Assembly (NCBI GenBank): GCA_021820645.1
Contig: JAKADJ010000103.1
Span: 1-7,476 of the forward strand
Direction of reading: 5' to 3'
Source: Bacillota bacterium
Lineage (GTDB): Bacteria > Bacillota_E > Sulfobacillia > Sulfobacillales > Sulfobacillaceae
Length of the DNA: 7,476 nt
This document shows positions 1 to 5,599 of this stretch, piece after piece. Numbering within the stretch: the first letter of the stretch is position 1; the number at the start of each line of letters is the position of its first letter. Under the pieces are notes generated by a model. That model made no database searches. It had not been told where the DNA came from and worked only from the letters and a program-made list of their open reading frames with translations. Made by a program: the position numbers and the translations under genes.

Positions 1-1
1 G

Positions 2-226
2 GGCATTTTTGCCCTGCAAAATCATCGGCCGGTACAAATTCACCTATATTTTTGGACTTTTCCGCGTGTATCCGAATCGCTCCTCATCATTGCGAGTGTG
101 CTCCTCGGTGCCGTATTAGGAGGAAGCCTCGCGTGGCGCGAACATCTGCGACAGACCCGGGCTAGTGCCCTGTCGACCACCGTGGACGATGCGCCTTCCC
201 CCACCTCTTCACCGAACGAGCCATAA
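2..226 (+). CDS. LapA-domain (DUF1049) membrane protein, 3' end only
   Basis: The reading frame enters from the left edge and ends at TAA 224-226, giving 74 visible residues. The fragment starts GIFALQNHRPVQIHLYFWTF, which matches the LapA/DUF1049 pattern of an asparagine-containing loop followed by a short strand ending in FW. A hydrophobic helix follows at about residues 27-48 of the fragment (SLLIIASVLLGAVLGGSLAW), then a charged and Ser/Thr/Pro-rich cytoplasmic tail. LapA proteins are small proteins with two membrane helices. In enterics the family works in lipopolysaccharide assembly; in Gram-positive bacteria the role is unclear, so only the domain is called. The first helix and the start codon lie outside the window. 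It converges on the FxsA-like gene with only 15 bases between the stop codons. Confidence 0.8.
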   Translation, partial: GIFALQNHRPVQIHLYFWTFPRVSESLLIIASVLLGAVLGGSLAWREHLRQTRASALSTTVDDAPSPTSSPNEP

Positions 227-241
227 CCTATCGCGTCCATG

Positions 242-622
242 TCAGGTCCAATAGCGTTCAATGAAACGATGAGAAACCCACCGCACCACAAGACGGGCTA
301 CTTTAGCCCGTACCTTTGGAATCATGAAGAGAATCCCGATTAGCCCAGTGAGTGGGCCTGGGGTAATCATGAAGGCCATGGCAACCACCAAAAGGGCCCC
401 CTCCCCTAACCGATGGACAGGAAAACCCTCTTGGGTCCATTCGGACCGGACCGTCGCCCACCATTGTTGTCCGCTCTTCTTTGCCAAATATGCGCCCAGA
501 ATTGATGAAATCACGGTGATGCCTAACGTCCATCCCCATCCCAAAAAATGTGCAATCAAAAAGAGTAGGCCTAATTCGATAATGGGTACCGCCAAAAAGA
601 GTAAGAGCAAACGTTTGAGCAA
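242..622 (-). CDS. fxsA: FxsA-family membrane protein
   Basis: This 126-residue protein has the FxsA layout. A hydrophobic N-terminus (LLLLFLAVPIIELGLLFLIA, about 5-24) carries the family's P-x-x-E-L signature. A second helix (about 28-46, WGWTLGITVISSILGAYLAK) follows, then a polar loop and a third hydrophobic stretch (about 76-103) with GPLTGLIGILFMIPKVR. The C-terminus is basic. The start is a TTG at 620-622, backed by an AGAGGTGA ribosome binding site six bases upstream; no ATG or GTG fits better. E. coli FxsA is an inner-membrane protein that, when overproduced, relieves F-plasmid exclusion of phage T7; the normal function is unknown. A promoter lies just upstream (671-699), so it is probably transcribed alone. 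It is convergent with the LapA-domain gene. Confidence 0.88.
   Translation of the reverse strand: MLKRLLLLFLAVPIIELGLLFLIAHFLGWGWTLGITVISSILGAYLAKKSGQQWWATVRSEWTQEGFPVHRLGEGALLVVAMAFMITPGPLTGLIGILFMIPKVRAKVARLVVRWVSHRFIERYWT
293..311. repeat. Perfect 8-bp inverted repeat inside the end of the FxsA gene
   Basis: ACGGGCTA (293-300), a 3-base loop CTT, then TAGCCCGT (304-311). It lies in the C-terminal coding part of the FxsA gene, 67 bases beyond the LapA stop codon. On the + strand it is followed by ACCTTTGG, a poor U-tract. It could attenuate the read-through + transcript of the LapA gene, or be chance in coding DNA. Confidence 0.3.
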
Positions 623-958
623 GGAGAGTCACCTCTTTCTGTCATCCCGGATCGACCCCATCATCTTACTATTGTGCCCCCTGGTTATGGAATTCTCAAG
701 TCGATAGGAGAATCATCACCTATGCCGCGGGGCATTTGTTCTCCTCCGTTCTTGCACTCTGGCCGATCCGCCAACGCTATGGGTTTTACATTGTATTAGA
801 GTCCTTCTCTGGTGTGACTCGTTCTTAACGCAGAGTGCACGATGCCGACTTCCAAGCCACACAATGACCCCATTTGAGCACACCATTGCACCGAAACTAT
901 TTTTTGGCAAACAGGGGACCCCCGTAAACCCGGCGATAGATTAATTGGAGTAAGATAA
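623..958. other. Intergenic stretch, nothing coding seen
   Basis: The first 80 bases hold the ribosome binding site and promoter of the FxsA gene. The rest has only short open frames without a good ribosome binding site or recognisable protein. The longest - strand frames here translate to Arg/Ser-rich sequence without domain character. No clear + strand promoter for the gene ending at 1837 was found. In the frame of that gene, the nearest upstream stop is TAA 956-958. Confidence 0.5.
671..699 (-). promoter_or_regulatory. Sigma-A-type promoter for the FxsA gene
   Basis: Read on the - strand: -35 TTGAGA (complement of 694-699, 5/6 consensus), a 17-base spacer, and -10 CACAAT (complement of 671-676, 4/6). 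Transcription would begin near 664, leaving a leader of about 40 bases before the TTG start at 622. Confidence 0.55.
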
Positions 959-1165
959 GCACTGGGAACTAATAAGGCGACTGGAGGGTCTATTGCGTAC
1001 CGATACGGATATTTTCGACATAGGCCGCTTTGGCTGGCCTGGCCACCGGATTTACGCCTCTGTTCGGACCTATCTGCCACGAGATGGCTCGATGACCCCT
1101 CACTATGGTCATCTGGCAGCCACGATTGGGTAGGAAAACTCATCCCGCGCAGCTACGCCCGATAC

Positions 1166-1837
1166 GTGCGGGTGAATCATCCGGCCATGAAGAATCCCAG
1201 TTCCGTCCCGGAACGGCTAACCTGGGACCAGTACCGACGGCGCCTGATACCCGTGTCGTGGGCTACTGTTGCACAATGGTCGGGACAATCCCTAGAAAAG
1301 GCCCTGAGGTTCCGCGACCTATTGCCTCAAAAGCCAATACCTAATCCGCCTTTCGACGACGAACCCTACTGGCACTTGTCTCCGGCAACACTAGCACCAC
1401 TCATTCCAGTGTTGAGGCGGTTGACCACAACCCCGGACCAAATTTGGATGGGATTTTGTCACACAACCGGGGAATGGTCAACACGGTGTGCGTGGGCCGA
1501 CATCCATGATGATCGAACCCGCCCGGATATCGTAGAGCGGCAGTTATTGCGACAAGAGTTATTCCTTCAGATTACTCGGTTACCACGCTGGGAAGGGGCC
1601 GGTTGGGCGGGGGGCGGCGGTCGAAGTTATTGGTTAGCCAAAGGCCCGATCGAGGCCGTCTATGATATCGCTCGTGGAATTTATTCGGTGGCACCTTTTC
1701 TCTGGTGGCCGCAAGACCGGGCCTGGTGTGTCTTCCGGGATATTGATTTCGATTTTTCATTGATTGCCACGACCGACGTCGGCTCCGAACAGATCCTGAG
1801 TCTTGCCGGTGTGAAGAGCTACGACGCCGGGCTTTAG
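1166..1837 (+). CDS. Uncharacterised protein with FLWWPQDRAWCV motif; 5' end uncertain
   Basis: From the GTG at 1166 the protein has 223 residues. It resembles a family of hypothetical proteins that I recall from Actinobacteria. The marks are an N-terminal SYARYVRVNHPA-like segment, a middle TTPDQIWMGF segment (about 87-96), and near the C-terminus SYWLAKGPIEAVYDIA followed by FLWWPQDRAWCVFRDIDFDF. No enzymatic function is known to me, and no signal peptide or membrane helix is visible. The GTG lies inside what looks conserved: the same frame upstream reads WVGKLIPRSYARY directly before it and stays open back to 959. That upstream part has no ATG, GTG or TTG in frame. Only CTG (962, 1034) or ATT (992, three bases after GGAGGG) are possible, and no Shine-Dalgarno sequence precedes GTG 1166. 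The gene therefore either uses a rare start codon or has lost its 5' end. It stands alone between non-coding stretches. Confidence 0.7.
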   Translation: MRVNHPAMKNPSSVPERLTWDQYRRRLIPVSWATVAQWSGQSLEKALRFRDLLPQKPIPNPPFDDEPYWHLSPATLAPLIPVLRRLTTTPDQIWMGFCHTTGEWSTRCAWADIHDDRTRPDIVERQLLRQELFLQITRLPRWEGAGWAGGGGRSYWLAKGPIEAVYDIARGIYSVAPFLWWPQDRAWCVFRDIDFDFSLIATTDVGSEQILSLAGVKSYDAGL

Positions 1838-1873
1838 TAGAAAAACCACGGAACCCAGCCACGGACTTCTCGC

Positions 1874-1932
1874 GTGGAGCAGATGACTCCTACGGTTGCA
1901 GACGATTTGGTTTGGATCCCGCTCCACTTTTT
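1874..1932 (+). terminator. Weak terminator-like inverted repeat after the gene ending at 1837
   Basis: GTGGAGC (1874-1880) is complementary to GCTCCAC (1921-1927), and TTTTT follows (1928-1932). The loop of 40 bases is long and has little inner pairing, so this is a weaker candidate than the hairpin at 2047-2080. Confidence 0.3.
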
Positions 1933-1935
1933 AAT
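1907..1935 (+). promoter_or_regulatory. Possible promoter reading toward the 2047-2080 terminator
   Basis: TTGGTT (1907-1912) and TTTAAT (1930-1935, 5/6 of TATAAT) are separated by 17 bases. The -35 is poor. If it works, it would start a transcript of about 140 bases, from near 1942 to the terminator at 2080, with no open reading frame in it. Confidence 0.25.
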
Positions 1936-2019
1936 AAGATAGCTGGTTCCCATTCGACAGCTCTTCCTGGATGACCATGGGTCAAATCAACTTCGGGTCC
2001 CATGCCATGGATAATCTTA
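1935..2019 (+). other. Foldable segment, possible three-way RNA junction
   Basis: Three nested pairings are visible. P1 is TAAGAT 1935-1940 with ATCTTA 2014-2019. P2 is AGCTG 1941-1945 with CAGCT 1958-1962, stacked directly on P1. P3 is CATGGG 1976-1981 with CCCATG 1999-2004, extended across a small internal loop by ATG 1971-1973 with CAT 2006-2008. No known riboswitch, tRNA or T-box core was recognised. The wider gap 1838-2303 has no gene on either strand. Confidence 0.25.
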
Positions 2020-2046
2020 CCGCAACCACCGCCGAACGCGCTTGAG

Positions 2047-2080
2047 GTCGGACGAATGAGACATTCTTTCCGACTTTTTT
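2047..2080 (+). terminator. Strong intrinsic terminator, + strand
   Basis: GTCGGA (2047-2052) pairs with TCCGAC (2069-2074). Inside it GAATG (2054-2058) pairs with CATTC (2062-2066) around an AGA loop, with a small C/TT internal loop between the two stems. Six T residues follow (2075-2080). The nearest + strand gene ends 209 bases upstream, so it ends either a long 3' untranslated region or an independent short RNA. The - strand copy lacks a U-tract, so it does not serve the MFS gene. Confidence 0.8.
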
Positions 2081-2303
2081 GTTCGCGACGGATGCTACTG
2101 TGAACCGCGTTGGTTTAAAGGGGTCGGGCTAGAGAACCGCCCGCGTTGAAAAGCAGAAACACCGGAGCCGATACCTGCCCCGAAAATTACCAACCGATCC
2201 CAAACCCCGGTCTCTCATAGTGAGTCCCCATGAACGTCGGATACCCCGGTGTCCCAGGACAACAACCCGGGGGGCGATGGCAAACGCGTGTGAAGTAACC
2301 AAC

Positions 2304-3476
2304 TTATCCCGTAGTTACCGGGGGTACAGGCCGGCCGGGCAATCCAGTAGCGAGCCACCAGCCGATCAACGCCGTGAAAAAAGCTCCAATCACCAGCGGC
2401 GCATACGGCCATCGATTGTACAAGAAACCTCCCGGTAACGGGGCAATCGCGCCCGCTATTTCCGTCACTAGATTAAAGAGCCCGTAGGCGGTTCCCGCTT
2501 CCTGCCGCCGAATCGTACGCCCCACCGCCACCCCAGCCAATCCGCGCGATCCTTCTCCCACACCGCGCAGCATGCCGGAGCAAAGACCCCAACCGATGCT
2601 CTCAGGAGCCCAGATCAAGGCCATCATGCCCATACTCACCAATCCCATGCCGTACCCTAGGGAGCGGGGCAGGCCCAACCGCTCTCCTATTCGCCCCCAA
2701 ACGGGGCCGGATAGGGTCGCAAAGAAAATTCCTGAGGCACCCAGAAGTCCGATGGTTTCCATTGAGAGATGACCCACACTTTTCCAGTAGGGCACCACGA
2801 ACGGCCATACCAGACCTTGCACCATTGCTAAGCCCGCGGAGAAGATCATCCACTGAAAGAGCCGAGGACGCTGACGCGGCGTCCACGACGATGGTGGGCG
2901 CCGGGCGGCCGCTTTGTTGGGAGGATGTGGGCTCACACCAAACATCGCTCCCGTCGAAATGGTGTAGAGAATGGTGCTCACCGTAAACACGAGCTGATAC
3001 GAATAGTGAGAGACTAAATAGCCCCCTATCATCGGACCCGCGACCATGCCCACGCCAAAAACTCCCATTACCACGTTGTAGGCCGTGGCTAAATGGGTCG
3101 ATTTGGCCTCGCTCATGATCACCGCCTGCATCGCAGGGGTAGAGAACGCAGAGCCGAAATATAGTAAGACGCCCGGCAGCAACCATTGCCAACTTGGGGC
3201 GATTGCAAAGATTAAGGGCACCGGGATGGCGACCGCCGCTCCCCAAATCAGGATCTTACGGCGATCTACCCGGTCCGCCAACCATCCTCCAGGGAATACC
3301 ACGAAAGCCGTGGAGAAGCCGGCTATGGTAGAGAGCAATCCCACCACCACCGCATTTCCTCCGAGATGCTCAATATAAAGAGGCCATAAAATTCCATAGA
3401 GTCCGAACCCAAGTCCCCACAAACCCATAGATAGTGTGATCCACCACAGATCTTTCGTCATGCCGAGTTTGGTCAA
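2304..3476 (-). CDS. Major facilitator superfamily transporter
   Basis: This is a secondary transporter of about 390 residues with the hydrophobicity of 12 membrane helices and a central polar linker (HPPNKAAARRPPSSWTPRQR). Counting from this start, MFS motif A is clear at about 64-76 (GWLADRVDRRKIL) between helices 2 and 3. A second, weaker copy, GRIGERLGLPRS, lies in the C-terminal half at about 242-253. GMVAGPMIGG (about 133-142) resembles motif C of helix 5, which is typical of drug/proton antiporters. The substrate cannot be told. The start is unclear. TTG at 3474-3476 has GGGGGTG seven bases upstream and is chosen here. ATG at 3461 begins MTKDLWWITL but lacks a ribosome binding site. 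TTG at 3497 has only AGGGA. It lies 65 bases downstream of the small gene 3542-3847 on the same strand, so the two may be co-transcribed. No T-tract terminator was found after the stop. Confidence 0.9.
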   Translation of the reverse strand: MTKLGMTKDLWWITLSMGLWGLGFGLYGILWPLYIEHLGGNAVVVGLLSTIAGFSTAFVVFPGGWLADRVDRRKILIWGAAVAIPVPLIFAIAPSWQWLLPGVLLYFGSAFSTPAMQAVIMSEAKSTHLATAYNVVMGVFGVGMVAGPMIGGYLVSHYSYQLVFTVSTILYTISTGAMFGVSPHPPNKAAARRPPSSWTPRQRPRLFQWMIFSAGLAMVQGLVWPFVVPYWKSVGHLSMETIGLLGASGIFFATLSGPVWGRIGERLGLPRSLGYGMGLVSMGMMALIWAPESIGWGLCSGMLRGVGEGSRGLAGVAVGRTIRRQEAGTAYGLFNLVTEIAGAIAPLPGGFLYNRWPYAPLVIGAFFTALIGWWLATGLPGRPVPPVTTG

Positions 3477-3489
3477 GCGACGGCACCCC

Positions 3490-3505
3490 CAAGACAATTC
3501 TTGTC
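3490..3505. repeat. Overlapping small inverted repeats at the MFS gene start
   Basis: CAAGA (3490-3494) with TCTTG (3499-3503), and GACAA (3493-3497) with TTGTC (3501-3505), overlap just upstream of the preferred MFS start. They could be a small operator or mRNA hairpin near the start region, or chance. Confidence 0.2.
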
Positions 3506-3541
3506 CCTAAACCGTACGCCGATCCTATCCGGACTAGACCT

Positions 3542-3847
3542 CTAATGGTTTTCTGAGTGTGGGTTTGTATTTTTTTTGAACTCCTCGCCAAAGGCACTTT
3601 GTAGGAGTTTTACAGGCAGTCGCGCCATCCCTTCCATGGCCCAGACCACTTCGTCGGCACTTTGAGCCCAAGCCGATTGCCTTGATCCGATATTCCTGCG
3701 GATCGCCCGGAACGGCGTAGCCACCACGGTGTCAAGGTACCATAATTCCCGCCGTGCCATTTCATTAAGAGAATTTACGGGACCCGGCTCCGGCTTAGGA
3801 TGGTTCCCGATGGAACGGGACGACTCTTTTTCTTCAGCCATGCGCAT
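3542..3847 (-). CDS. Uncharacterised small protein (about 101 aa)
   Basis: I do not recognise this protein. It is soluble in appearance: an acidic, polar N-terminus of about 25 residues with Pro-rich PKPEPGP, then two likely amphipathic helical blocks, NEMARRELWYLDTVVATPFR (about 28-47) and ADEVVWAMEGMARLPVKLLQ (about 64-83), and a polar tail. There are no Cys motifs, signal peptide or membrane helix. The coding call rests on a strong ribosome binding site, GGAGGGAGGAG, just before ATG 3847 and ATG 3841; either may be used. The more distal ATG at 3871 lies upstream of that site and is unlikely. The gene is divergent from panD across about 120 bases and is followed by the MFS gene. Eight A residues in a row (complement of 3570-3577) lie in the last part of the gene. 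Confidence 0.65.
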   Translation of the reverse strand: MRMAEEKESSRSIGNHPKPEPGPVNSLNEMARRELWYLDTVVATPFRAIRRNIGSRQSAWAQSADEVVWAMEGMARLPVKLLQSAFGEEFKKNTNPHSENH

Positions 3848-3930
3848 CTCCTCCCTCCAGACGGTTTCCATTGGTATGCTGACCTCCGTATGGTCACGCT
3901 ATACAGGAAATTTTTTACGTGAATTGCATA

Positions 3931-3945
3931 CCCTAACGTTATGGG
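3931..3945. promoter_or_regulatory. Near-palindrome between panD and the divergent gene
   Basis: CCC-TAACGTTA-TGGG contains the perfect 8-bp palindrome TAACGTTA with CCC and GGG flanks offset by one base. It is placed 26 bases before the panD start, where an operator could sit. No convincing -35/-10 pair was found for either direction in 3848-3970. Confidence 0.2.
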
Positions 3946-3970
3946 ATAACAGAGGAGGGGATCGACTGCG

Positions 3971-4360
3971 ATGCAGCGTGAAATGTTGAAATCCAAGATC
4001 CATCGAGCCATTGTGACAGAAGCCAATCTTAATTACATCGGAAGCCTGACCCTCGGGTACACCCTAGCCGAGTCCGCCGATATTCTAGAATATGAATTGG
4101 TGCACGTCACCAATATTAATAGCGGCATCCATTGGGTCACCTACGTCATTGTGGATCAGGAAAACGCCCACACCGTCTGCCTCAACGGGACAGCAGCCCG
4201 TAATTTCCAGATCGGCGATCCTGTCATTATCATGGCGTATGGTCATTACACGCCCGGCGAGTTGAAGAGTTTAAAGCCTCGAGTTGTCTTTGTCGATGCC
4301 AATAATGAGGTCACTGGAGTAATGAGCCGAGAACCTCCCCGACAGATGCACGGTCCCTGA
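3971..4360 (+). CDS. panD: Aspartate 1-decarboxylase (PanD), with substituted active-site positions
   Basis: PanD decarboxylates L-aspartate to beta-alanine, a precursor of pantothenate and coenzyme A. It is a cytosolic pyruvoyl enzyme made by self-cleavage of a pro-enzyme. The 129-residue length is normal. Residues align without gaps to the E. coli numbering: K9 in MLKSKIHR, the cleavage site G24-S25 in YIGS (Ser25 becomes the pyruvoyl group), T57-Y58 in VTYVI, N72-G73 in LNGTAAR, and the usual GDPVIIMAYG block at about 82-91. Two expected residues differ: position 54, normally the substrate-binding Arg (NG-x-R-F-x-TY), is His in SGIHWVTY, and position 74, usually Ala in NGAAA, is Thr. The ATG at 3971 follows GAGGAGGGG at a rather long spacing of 10 bases. 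No panB or panC is present in the window. Confidence 0.95.
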   Translation: MQREMLKSKIHRAIVTEANLNYIGSLTLGYTLAESADILEYELVHVTNINSGIHWVTYVIVDQENAHTVCLNGTAARNFQIGDPVIIMAYGHYTPGELKSLKPRVVFVDANNEVTGVMSREPPRQMHGP

Positions 4361-4479
4361 TGCCACTTCGCCTCTTCGGGGTTCCGGCCGATGTCCCGGC
4401 TCGTGATGACAGTACGTCACATGGGGCATTCTACGCTAGGTGACCGCATTAAGTCATTCACGGCAAAGGGGGCCTTCAT

Positions 4480-4794
4480 ATGGCAGTGATAGAGGTAAAG
4501 GTGATACCGGTAGGAACCGATGATCCAAGTCTCTCGAGCTATATTCGGGAGTGCTACCAAGTCGCTGAAAAAAATGATGACGTGGATCTCGTGGTCACGC
4601 CTACGTCAACCATCTTGGAAGGTCCATTGACCCGAGTGCTTGAGATCGCAGAGGCCATGCATCAAGAACCCTTCGCGCATCACATCGAGCGGGTCATGAC
4701 CACAATCACTATCGATGAGCGTCGCGATAAGCCTGAAGACATGGACGACATGGTCAGCGCCGTGTTTACCGAAGAGGATGACCAGGACACCTAA
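4480..4794 (+). CDS. MTH1187/YqgV-family thiamine-binding protein (DUF77)
   Basis: This 104-residue protein matches the small ferredoxin-fold DUF77/Thiamine_BP family (MTH1187, B. subtilis YqgV). It begins MAVIEVKVIPVGT. It carries VVTPTSTILEGP at about 38-49, the loop that ends in the family's T-x-L-E-G signature, and RVMTTITIDERRDK at about 71-84. An acidic tail ends the protein. Family members are cytosolic oligomers that bind thiamine or related compounds; the cellular role is not settled. The ATG is preceded by AAAGGGGG with seven to eight bases of spacing. It lies 119 bases after panD on the same strand, so co-transcription is possible but not shown. A strong hairpin follows the stop codon directly. 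Confidence 0.9.
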   Translation: MAVIEVKVIPVGTDDPSLSSYIRECYQVAEKNDDVDLVVTPTSTILEGPLTRVLEIAEAMHQEPFAHHIERVMTTITIDERRDKPEDMDDMVSAVFTEEDDQDT

Positions 4795-4800
4795 ATCACG

Positions 4801-4841
4801 GAGGGGCGGCGCCAGTTGTTTGATACCGGCGCCGCCTCTTT
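4801..4841 (+). terminator. Terminator hairpin after the thiamine-binding protein gene
   Basis: GGCGGCGCC (4805-4813) pairs perfectly with GGCGCCGCC (4828-4836) around a 14-base loop. The stem extends to 13 pairs with GAGG 4801-4804 against TCTT 4837-4840 (two G-U pairs). It begins six bases after the stop codon. The U-tract is short because the T residues are partly in the stem, so termination may be incomplete. Confidence 0.65.
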
Positions 4842-4874
4842 GTGATCGTGTAATCCAGGCCCCTGTGCTTCGAC

Positions 4875-4903
4875 TTGGTTCGACGTTCCGAATATGGTAA
4901 CAT
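4875..4903 (+). promoter_or_regulatory. Promoter with extended -10 for the DUF1054-thioesterase unit
   Basis: -35 TTGGTT (4875-4880), 17-base spacer, -10 TAACAT (4898-4903, 4/6) preceded by TGG, which forms an extended TGn -10 element. The start would be near 4910, leaving a leader of about 40 bases before ATG 4949. Confidence 0.5.
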
Positions 4904-4921
4904 AGAGCTACGAGTACCATA
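4893..4921. repeat. 7-bp inverted repeat overlapping the -10 and start site
   Basis: TATGGTA (4893-4899) and TACCATA (4915-4921) are perfect inverted copies with 22 bases between centres, two helical turns. They overlap the -10 element and span the predicted start site, a placement typical of a repressor operator. Confidence 0.4.
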
Positions 4922-4948
4922 ATTTAGAAAATTAATGAGGGACGCTTG

Positions 4949-5599
4949 ATGAACCAATTTCCTGGATTTACCACCAAAGATTTTGATGCGTTTCTTATCC
5001 CCGAGTTTCATGAACGCATGGCCTATTTGCGTCGTGACATCCGGCCTAAGCTCGCCAAACTAGGGGATGATTTGGCTCCCAAGTTGGGATCCTTAGTGGG
5101 CCACCCGCTCTTCCCGCACACGGCCTCTCACGCCAGACGTCGGGTAAATCCCCCTGACGATACCTGGGTGGCGTTTTCTCGATCGGAACGCGCGTATAAA
5201 CGATATGCTCACTTCGAAGTCGGCATCTCTCTGGATGCGGTGTTTGTACGCTTTGTCATCAAGCCCGAAGGCCAGGATGACAAGCCAACACTCGAACGCT
5301 ACTTGGCGGAGGAGGGGGCCGGAGCCTTTGACTTAAGGGATCCCGCTCCGATTTTTTGGTATCGCGACGATCACGGTTCCGATCCCTATCCGATCAATGC
5401 GATCGACAGGGAAAAAGCGCAAGAGATCCTGAGAAAGACCCAAGTGAAAAGTCATGGTTTTACGGTCGGTATGGTTTTCCCCCGCACTGATCCGGTAATT
5501 AAGAGCGCCGAATTGGTAACCCGCAGCTACAACGCTATCGCCCACTTGGCCCCCTTATACCGAGGTTCGGTCCACCTCATTGAGACGGTCGACGCATGA
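4949..5599 (+). CDS. DUF1054 / UPF0637 protein (YktB family)
   Basis: This 216-residue protein is a full-length match to the Bacillus YktB family, whose biochemical role is unknown. Evidence is the N-terminal FTTKDFDAFLIPEFHERM, the RPKLAKLGDDLAPKL helix (about 32-46), and above all the central HARRRVNPPDDTWVAFSRS at about 61-79 followed by RAYKRYAHFEVGI. VGMVFPRTDPV (about 170-180) lies in the C-terminal part. No membrane segment or signal peptide is seen. A TTG at 4946 lies directly before the ATG. The ATG at 4949 is chosen because GAGGG sits seven bases upstream. It is the first gene of a two-gene unit: its stop TGA overlaps the next start as ATGA, so translation is probably coupled. A promoter with a flanking dyad lies upstream. 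Confidence 0.9.
   Translation: MNQFPGFTTKDFDAFLIPEFHERMAYLRRDIRPKLAKLGDDLAPKLGSLVGHPLFPHTASHARRRVNPPDDTWVAFSRSERAYKRYAHFEVGISLDAVFVRFVIKPEGQDDKPTLERYLAEEGAGAFDLRDPAPIFWYRDDHGSDPYPINAIDREKAQEILRKTQVKSHGFTVGMVFPRTDPVIKSAELVTRSYNAIAHLAPLYRGSVHLIETVDA

Noticed and set aside
324..707. A 127-codon + strand open frame
   Set aside because: It is the antisense shadow of the FxsA gene and has no recognisable protein features.
796..1143. A 115-codon - strand open frame
   Set aside because: It overlaps the upstream coding signal of the + strand gene and gives low-complexity, Ser/Arg-rich sequence; no ribosome binding site was seen.
1971..2010. tRNA T-arm-like segment (GGGTCAAATC...GGGTCCC)
   Set aside because: There is no acceptor stem, anticodon arm or cloverleaf around it.
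2602..3246. A 214-codon open frame on the - strand in another frame of the MFS gene
   Set aside because: It lies wholly inside the MFS gene, which has clear helices and motif A in its own frame; the alternative product is Arg/Ser/Gly-rich without domain features.
3370..3597. A - strand open frame bridging the small gene and the MFS gene
   Set aside because: It is out of frame with both genes, has no ribosome binding site, and reads as non-domain sequence. I kept only the A-tract slippage idea as a low-interest finding.
4361..4479. Promoter between panD and the thiamine-binding gene (ATGACA with 17-base spacing)
   Set aside because: The -10 position matches only two of six bases, so no promoter is called; the two genes may share a transcript.
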